From: Tridacna crocea
Taxonomy: Eukaryota > Mollusca > Bivalvia > Cardiida > Cardiidae
Assembly (NCBI GenBank): GCA_943736015.1
Contig: OX031063.1
Location: 31,802,172 to 31,866,171, forward strand
Length of the DNA stretch: 64,000 nt
Direction of reading: 5' to 3'
In this document: positions 11,301 to 20,300 of the stretch, piece by piece
Layout: each line of letters starts with the position of its first letter
How positions within the stretch are numbered: the first letter of the stretch is position 1
The notes under the pieces: generated by a model
Database searches by the model: none
What the model was told of the DNA's origin: nothing
What the model saw: only the letters and a program-made list of their open reading frames with translations
Translations under genes and position numbers: made by a program

Positions 11301-14300
11301 CACGTGCTGTATGGTATCCGGCCAGTTTTCCATCTTTGTTTCACATTCATCCAGCTTTACTTTGTGTTTTTAAGCTCGAACGTAAGTACAATTGTAGACT
11401 TCATACGGTTTATTAATTTTGGATTCACAATAGACGTCTTAACTGGCTTGATGGTAGTCAGAAGTGTAATCATTTATAGTTCTAAATGGTGTGTGAATTC
11501 TAAAGTCCATGATTGGCCGCTTGATGAACCACTTACACTGTTTTAGCTTCGGCAAAATATAGGTTCGTGAAGTTGGCTCAACGCTCAGTAATCGACATTC
11601 AGATCAACACCAGCCTTGTTGAGCCAGCTCGACATTCCAGCTCAACGGCTTATCTGTAAAAATCAAAGTCCGTTGAGGCAGCTCGACACTCCAGCTTAAA
11701 CGCCAGCTCATCAGTAAAAAAACACTTATACATATGTTTCGATCAATGTCCGTTAAGCCAGCTCGACAACAAAAATACCAATATATGTCAAAATAAAAGT
11801 CCGTTGAGCCAGCTCAACATTCCAGCTCAACAGTAAAAATACTTATATATCTGGTTCGATCAATGTACGTTGAGCCAGCTCAAAATACCAGCTCGATGGC
11901 CAGCTCAACAGTAAAAGTAGTTTCGATCAATGTCCGTTGAGCTAACTCGACATTCCAATTCAACAGCCAGCTCAACAGCAAAAATACATACAAATGTCAA
12001 AATCAAAGTCCGTTAAGCCAGCTCGACATTCCAGCTCAAGGGCCAGCTCAACAGCATAAATTCATATACATGTCAAAATTAAAGTTCGTTGAGCTAGCTC
12101 GACATTCCAGCTCAACCGCTGTCTCAACAGTTCAAATACTTATACATATGTTTCGTTCAATATCCGATGAGCCAGCTCGACATAACAGCACCAATCGCCA
12201 GCTCAACAATGAAAATACTTATATATGTATGTTTCGATCAATTTGTGTTTAGCCAGCATGGCATTCCAGCTCAACAGTGAAAATACTTTCACATAGGTTT
12301 TGATCAATATTTTTTGAGCCAGCTCGACATTCCAACTCAACAGCAAGCTCAACAACAAAAATACATATATACATGTATGTCAAAATCAAAGTCCGTTGAG
12401 CCAGCTTAACATTCCAGCTCAACAGCAAGCTCAACAGCCTAAATACATGTATATGTTAAAATCAAAGTCCGTTGAGCTAGCTCGACATTCCAGCTCAACT
12501 GCCAGCTGAACAGTAAAAATACTTATACATATGTTTCGATCAATGTCCGTTGAACCAGCTCGACATTCCAGCTCAACCGCTAGCTCAACAGTAAAAATTC
12601 TTATACATATGTTTTATCAATGTCCGTTTAGCCAGCTCGACATTCCATCTCAATGGCCAGCTCAACAGTAAAAATACTTATACATATGTTTCGATCAATG
12701 CCCGTTGAGCGGGCTCGACATTCCAGCTCAGCAGCCAGCTCAACAGCAAAAATGTATATATGTCAACATCAAAGTCCGATGAGCCAGTTAGACATTCCAC
12801 TTAACGGCCAGCTCAACAGCAAAAAAAAATATATACGAGGGGCATTTTAAAAGTCTTTAAAGTTAGGCAGTAGGTGCACGGGTTTTGAATGCATGTCAGT
12901 GTAATGCATACCAAATACAAGGCCAAACATTTATCTGTACATCGGTGCATTTTTTTCTCGAATTGCACGTGCAAATTTTGAACAATCAGCATTAGAAATG
13001 AGCATGGTCAAGCAGACTGGCCAAAATGGCGGACGTGAATGGTGGCTCTGTGGCGGAGGAGCAACGTGCATATTGTAAAATTCGCGGATTACTCGGTTTC
13101 AAAGCGTCGGATGTTAAAGCCGATTTGGATAAGATATATGGAGATAATGCTCTGTCATTCCAAGTGGTTGCACGGTGGATAAGACTATTTAGGCAGGGAA
13201 GGGAGAGCGTCAAAGATGGCCCCCGATCAGGTCGTCCTCTGTCGGCGGTGTCGGAAAATGATGTTGCCTGTGTGAAATCCCTCATAGACGCAGACGCAAG
13301 ATATACAGTGCAAGAAGTCGTCGAGATATCGGGCTTAAATTCGTCGGCTGTCTTTCAGATTTTAAAAGAACGGCTACGGCTAAGGAAGGTTTGTGCGCGA
13401 TGGGTCCCGCATCTACTGACTGACGACCAAAAGAGGGACCGCGTTAATAAAGCGACAGAGCTTCTCCATATGTACAAGGATTGTGACTCAAGGAGGTTGA
13501 GAGAAATAGTTACAGGCGATGAAACATGGCTGTACCTTTTTGAGCCTGAAAACAAGGAGAACAACAAAGTTTGGATACGCAAAAATGATGAAAGGCCTCA
13601 AATAGCGCGTAGAAGCAGGGGTGTCAGACGCATTATGTACGCTCTATTTTTTTATTCCGACGGCATGGTTGCCCAAGTTCCTGTCCCTCAGCACACCAGT
13701 GTGACAGGAGTATTTTACAAAACCAGTGTCCTTTCTACAGTGGTTAAGCACTACACTAGCAAGCGTCCACGCACAGGGGTGCGCGGCATACATCTGCTCC
13801 ATGATAACGCACCGGCCCATCGCTCCGCTGTCGTTGAAGAATATTTGAAAGAGCAACACATTAAAACTTTACCACATCCCGCATATAGTCCCGACCTTTC
13901 TCCATGTGACTTTTGGCTGAACCCATACATCAAGGAGTACATGCGAGGTCGCCGCTTTGAGTCGCGCCATGCTGTAGGCAGCGCGCTGTTCCAGTGTACA
14001 AACAGTATACCAAAGGAAGCGTTCAAAAATGCTTTTCATGACTGGATCAGACGCCTAGAAAAGTGTGTGAACAACAACGGAGAGTACTTTGAAGGATTGA
14101 AATAAGTATGTACACCCTTGGTTTTACTATATTAATAACCCGCCGTCACTTTAAGGACTTTAGAAATGCCCCTCGTATATGTCAAAATCGAAGTCTGTTG
14201 ATTCAGTATTGTTTGATGTTGAGCTGCCTGTTGTGCTGGAATGTCGAGCTGGCTATACGGACATTGATCGAAACATATGTATTAGTATTTTTACTTTTGA

Positions 14301-17300
14301 GCTGGCAGTTGAGCTGGAATGTCGAGCTGGCTCAACGGACTTTGATTCTGACATATATACTCTATATAATTTGTTGAACTGGGATGTCGAGCTGGATCAA
14401 CGAACATTGATCGAAACATATGCATTAGTATTTTAACTTTTGAGCTGGCCAGCTCGATATTCCACTCAACGACCAGCTCAACAGCTAAACAATATATATG
14501 TCAAAATCAAAGTCTGTTGAGTCAGTATTGTTTGCTTTAGAGCTGCCTTTGATATTTACTGTCTATGTAATTTTACTGTTGAGCTGGCCGTTGGGCTAGA
14601 ATGTCGAGCTGGCTCAACGGATATTGATCGAAACATATGTATTAGTATTTTTACTTTTGAGCTGGCGGTGGAGCTGGAATATCGAATTGGCTGAACGGAC
14701 TTTGATTTTGATTTATATACTGTATGTATTTTTGCTGTTGAGCTGGTGGTTGAGCTGGAATGTCGAGCTGGCTCAACGGACTTTGATTTTGACATGTATG
14801 TATTTTTGCCGTTGAGCTGGCCGTTGAGCTGGCTCAACGGACATTGATCTGGCTCAACGGACTTTGATTTTGACATATATGTATTTTTGCTGTTGAGCTG
14901 GCCGTTGAACTGGATCTACGTACATAGATCTAGTATTGTTGCTGTTGAGCTGACAGTTGAGCTGGAATGTCGAGCTGGCTAAACTGACTTTGATTTTGAC
15001 ATATATATGTACTTATTGCTGTTGAACTGGAATGTTGAGCTGGCTCAACGGACATTGATTGAAACATATGTATAAGTATTTTTACTGTTGAGCTGGCCGT
15101 TGAGCTGCGATTTGAGCTGGATCAACGGACAGTGATCGAACCATATGTATAAGTATTTCTACTGTTGAGCAGGCGGTTGAGCTGGAATGTCGAGCTGGCT
15201 CAACGGACATTAATTGAAGCATATGTATAAGTATTTCTCCTGTTGAGCTGGCCGTTGAGCTGGAATTTGAGCTGGCTGAAAAGACATTGATCGAAACATA
15301 TTTATAGGTAATTTTACAGTTGAGCTGGTAGTTGAACTGGAATGTTGAGCTGGCTCAACGGACATTAATTGAAACATATGTATAAATATTCTTACTGTTG
15401 AGCTGGCACTTGAGCTGGAATGCTGACCTGGCTCAACGGACTTTGATTTTGACATATATATGTATTTTTACTTTTGAGCCGGCTGTTGAGCTGGAATGTT
15501 GAACTGGATCAACCGATTTTGATGGAAACATATGTATAAGTATTTGTACTGTTGAGCTGGTGGTTAAGCTGGATTGTCGAGCTGGCTCAACAGATATTGA
15601 TCAAACATATATATAAGTATTTTTACTGTTGAGCTGGCGGTTAAGCTGAAATGTGGAGCTGGCTCAACGGACTTTGATTTTGACATATATAAGTATTTTT
15701 GCTCTTGAGCTGGCTGTTGAGCTGGAATGTTGAGCTGGCTCAACCGATTTTGATGGAAACATATGTATAAGTATTTGTACTGTTGAGCTGGTGGTTAAGC
15801 TGGATTGTCGAGCTGGCTCAACAGATATTGATCAAACATGTATATAAGTATTTTTACTGTTGAGCTGGCGGTTAAGCTGAAATGTCGAGCTGGCTCAACG
15901 GACTTTGATTTTGACATATATAAGTATTTTTGCTCTTGAGCTGGTGGTTGAGCTGGAATGTGGCGCTGGCTCAACGGATATTGATCGAAACATATGTATA
16001 TGTATTTTTACTGTTGAGCTGGAGGTTGAACTTGAATGTCGAGCTGGCTCAACGGATTTAATTTTGACATATATATGTAATTTTACTGTTGAGCTGGCAG
16101 TTGAGCTGGAATGTCGGGCTGGCTCAACGGACATTAATGGAAACATATTTATAAGTATTTGTACTGTTGAGCTGGTGGTTGAGCTGGAATGTCGAGCTGG
16201 CTCATCGGACATTGACCGAAGCATATGTATAAGTATTTTTACTGTTGAGCTGGTGGTTGACCTGGAATGTCGAGCTGGCTTAACAGACTTTGATTTTGAC
16301 ATATATATATGTATTTTTGTTGTTTAGCCTGCAGTTGAGCTGGGATGTCAAGCTTGCTCAACGGACTTTGATATTTACTGTCTATGTAATTTTACTGTTG
16401 AGCTGGCCGTTGAGGTAGAATATCGATCTGGCTCAACGGACATTGATCGAAACATATGTATAAGTATTTCTACTCTTGAGCTGGTGGTTGAGCTGGAATG
16501 TCGAGCTGGCTCAACGGACATTGATCGAAACATATTTATAAGTATTTTTACTGTTGAGCTGGCCGTTGAGCTAGAATGACGAGCTGGCTCAACGGACATT
16601 GATTTTGATATATATATGTTCTTTTGCTGTTGAACTGGTGGTTCAACTTGAATGTTAAGCTGGCTCAACGGACATTGATTGAAACATATGTATAGGTATT
16701 TCTATTATTGAGCTGATGGTTGAGCTGAAATGTCGAGCTGGCTCAATGGACTTTGATTTTGACATATATATTTAATTTTGCTGTTGAGCTGGCCGTTGAG
16801 CTGGAATGTCGAGTTGGCTCAACGGATATTGATCGAAACATATGTATAAGTATTTTTACTGTTGAGCTGGCAGTTGAGCTGGAATGTCGAGCTGGCTAAA
16901 CGGACTTTGTTTTTGTTATATATATATGTATTTTTGCTGTTGAGCTGGTGGTTGAGCTGGAATTTGAGCTGGCTCAACGGACATTGATTGAAACATATGC
17001 ATAAGTATTTGTACTGTTGAGCTGGCGGTTGTTGGAATATTGATCTGGCTCAACAGACTTTGACTTTGACAAATATATGTATTTTTGCTGTAGAGCTGGT
17101 GTTGAGCTTGAATGTCGAGCTGGCTCAATGGACATTGATTGAAAGATATGTATAAGTATTCTTACTGTTGAGCTGACGGTTGAGCTGGAATGTCGAGCTG
17201 GCTCAACGGACATGGATCTAGTATTTTTGCTTTGATGTTGAGCTGGCCGAGATGAAATGTCAACTGTGAAGCTGGCTCAACAAGGCTGGTGTTGAGCTGA

Positions 17301-20300
17301 ATGAGCGTTGAGCCAACTTCACGGACCCGCAAAATATACGGGTAATCTTTGAATTCAGAAAAAGAGGGTAGATTTATCGTCGTTGGTGGACAATGCCCGA
17401 CGTCTTTGTGTTATAATAAATAAAGTTGTGATAATAACTATTATATGATGTTGTTATTTTCATCAATTCACAATTGTATTTGTGGTTTAATGTATTCGTC
17501 ATCTTCTATTCAAAACCAGCACGAGCTACATTATATTCAAGATATATGTACATCCTATCAAAGCCCCAACCCGGTTTTCAATGATCTACAGTATTGTGTC
17601 AATACATACATCCCAGGAATCATATGACGTACTCTTCAGCAATCGTTTCTGTAAATATGATACTCTAAGTTTCATCAAAACGGCTCATGATTTTTCTTTT
17701 TCTATTGTTAGCTCACATAAGCACTATCACTATCAACTGATAGTTGATTCTAACTTATCAGTTAGAATGAGCTACTGTGATCACTCACCGTCCGTCGGCG
17801 TCCGTCGTCCGTCCGTCCGTCGTCCGTTCACATTTCTTTGTTTAAACTCTAGCATCTACAAATATCAGCAATTGGTCAAAATATATATGACCATAAGATC
17901 TGGGATGTGTTCGATTATGGGTATAATCGAACCAGAATGAATGGAGTTATTTGCCCTTGAATTGAAAAAAATGCTATATTTGACCTTGTTTACTCTCTAG
18001 CATCTACAATTTTTAACTAATCAGTACTAAATTGGGCCAAAATAATCGTATATTATGGCCCAGTTTAGTGCTGATTGGTTAGAAATTGTAGATGCCATCT
18101 CAGAATCAGAACGACTTCAAACTTGGTATGCACGTTTGTTGCAATAATACGGAGTACAGTGCAGAAGAAAAATAACTTTACCTAGTGCGAATTTTGAGTA
18201 CCGTAATTCCACTTTGATCTTCATTTTTACAGTATTTCTTAATTGTATGGAACGGAGCTTCGAAGTCTCTAAATTGCGACAGTTTGCTGCTCTTGTTTCA
18301 TTATCATTTGGCCTTGAACCATGTTACTTGGTATTTATCTTTGTTTTAGACCTGTGCTGCTTGGTACTCTTGTTAAGATGTACAAACTAGTTTTGTTTGT
18401 GTACAATTTCATTCTCATTATACAAACATGTAGTAAATGCATGCATATAGAGTCACCAGAACCGGAAAGTCAAGGACACTGGTCTGAAGCAAAGCCCTTC
18501 TACCATCTTTGACTTTACCAAAGATGTCTAACCACGCGCACCATCTATGATCAATGAAAATTCTAAATCTATATACCGTATTTTTTCAGATGTTAATCCA
18601 TCGGTATAAGCGTATTGCAAGGTTTGGTCTTATGCACATGATTGCAACGAATCTCTGTGTTTGGTTTGAAAACATCGTGAAAGAAACTTTGCGAGAGCTA
18701 TCAACTAGAAACGTTACTGAAATCTTCAATTCATCCACTGGTAAGTTGCTACTGTATTAACTGGATTAAAAGCCTTTTTCAAGAGAGCTTCTGTGACTCC
18801 ACAGCGTCTAACCCTGTCTTTTCATTCGATATCATTCGATAACTGAAAGATGGAATATGTTGTTGAAACAAAACAAACTCCTTCCTCGTTTAGCAAATTC
18901 ACAAAGTTAATTTAGATTAACTTAAACCTAGTTAAAGTCACAAGACAAATACACACTTTATGGAAGATAGCAACGGAATATATTTTAGATTTGTTTAGAA
19001 AACGTTGAGGGCAAACAATCAGTCTCTTTTTTCAATTATGCTTTCAACAGATTTTTGCCACTGTCATCAAAAAAAGCCATTTTGTGCATGTGTTTCTAGG
19101 TATAACCAAAATTTATTTAGGCATACTCTTGTTCTTACCGAGCGTCATCTTCACGAAAGTTACTAAATGTAATGTGTTCTTACAGGTTCAGTCAGTCTAA
19201 ACAATCACCTGCACCCAGAAGCAGCCTGTTTAGATGACACACTAATGAGTCAGGTGGTCAATACGTCATTTCCGTATTTATTCCCATGCATTGTGTTGTA
19301 CAGTCTCTTATGCGCAAGTAAGATGATGTTATTGTTCATACTTCTATCTTCGTATAACTTTGCTTCTCAAACATTTAAAAACAATATTTCTAAAAAATAG
19401 CTTTGGGGATATTGTAAACAGCAGCCCAGTCACCTCACACCATTTGTCTCTAAAAGTTTTCTTAATGGATGAAAAACCTACAGCATGGAATTTTTTTGCA
19501 GGGAAATGAAACTATTCTTGCATGAAAAGGCGCACGCATTCGTGAAAAAACTGAGACAGATCGTATGAAACCGTGTTAAAAGGACAATTTAAAGAGACAA
19601 TTACATGTAGTTAGCTATTTCTATGTGTCATAATTTGTTTTGCTTAGTTATTGCAAGGGAGATTAATCATTACGTAATTTGTTTTTGCCATTCATCCTTT
19701 AGCTGCTATAAGCAATCCACTGACCTTATGCGGACAGTGTAGATCAAGATCAGACTGCACAGAATGTGCAGTCTGATCTTTGGTCTACACTATCCGATAA
19801 GGAGATATTACTCTTCTTAACCCATTACCACACAATCCCTACTTTTGACGCCCCTGAGAAAGAAGCCTTTAGAAAACAGTGTGGGAAAAGGAGAAAATGC
19901 TGGTAACCAGCATTTTCTCCTTTTCCCACAATGTTTTCTACCCTTCACAAAACAAATTTCAAATTTTCAGTCACTTTCATATTGTCGTCTGCAAATTCTG
20001 TCAATTTGGACCAGTCTAAAATATTGTCGTTTGATAATGGGTTAAAACAATTGTGAAGTAGCAACCTTTGAGTTTTTACCAAAGACTTGAAAATATCTAT
20101 TAATTCTTTAACAAACGACAAAACTTTAGACTGGTCCAAATTGAAACCACTTGCAGACGACAAAATAGATCTAACTCAAAAATAGAAATTTGTTTCCAGA
20201 AGGGTAGAAAACATTGATGGAAATGGAGAAAATGCTGGTTACCACCATTTTCTCCTTTTCCAAAAATGTTTTCAAAAGGCTTATATCTCGGGATCATAAA

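Larger units (their letters stand above)
12836..14175 (+). mobile_element. Full-length mariner (DD34D) transposon
   Basis: 1340 bp flanked by TA duplications (12834-12835 and 14176-14177). Terminal inverted repeats of ~30 bp: CGAGGGGCATTTTAAAAGTC at the left; the right end in reverse complement is CGAGGGGCATTTCTAAAGTC. About 29 of 32 positions agree. Removing it and one TA rejoins a normal array unit of the surrounding foldback element, so it inserted into that array. Ends and reading frame look intact, suggesting a recent arrival. Confidence 0.93.
11562..17328. mobile_element. Foldback (MULE/FB-like) element with tandem-repeat inverted arms
   Basis: Left end GGTTCGTGAAGTTGGCTCAA is matched in reverse complement at the right end (…TTGAGCCAACTTCACGGACCC), continuing through an ACACCAGCCTTGTTGAGCCA block in both arms. 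The element is flanked by a 10-bp direct repeat, GCAAAATATA, at 11552-11561 and 17329-17338. The left arm (~1.3 kb) is an array in one orientation and the right arm (~3.1 kb) the same array in the opposite orientation. A G-rich terminus plus a 9-10 bp duplication is the pattern of Mutator/foldback elements (established for FB/MULE families). No transposase of its own is seen, so it is non-autonomous. It fills most of otopetrin intron 6 and interrupts nothing coding. Confidence 0.82.

Noticed and set aside
12834-14177. CRISPR-like or satellite origin for the regular array around the mariner
   Set aside because: Units are ~77 bp and fully repetitive without unique spacers, in a eukaryotic intron; inverted arms with a target duplication fit a foldback transposon.
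15895-16327. Long open frames on both strands in the foldback right arm, with repeated SVEPARHSS-type peptides
   Set aside because: Translation of a 77-bp satellite; frames open on both strands, no start context or splice support.
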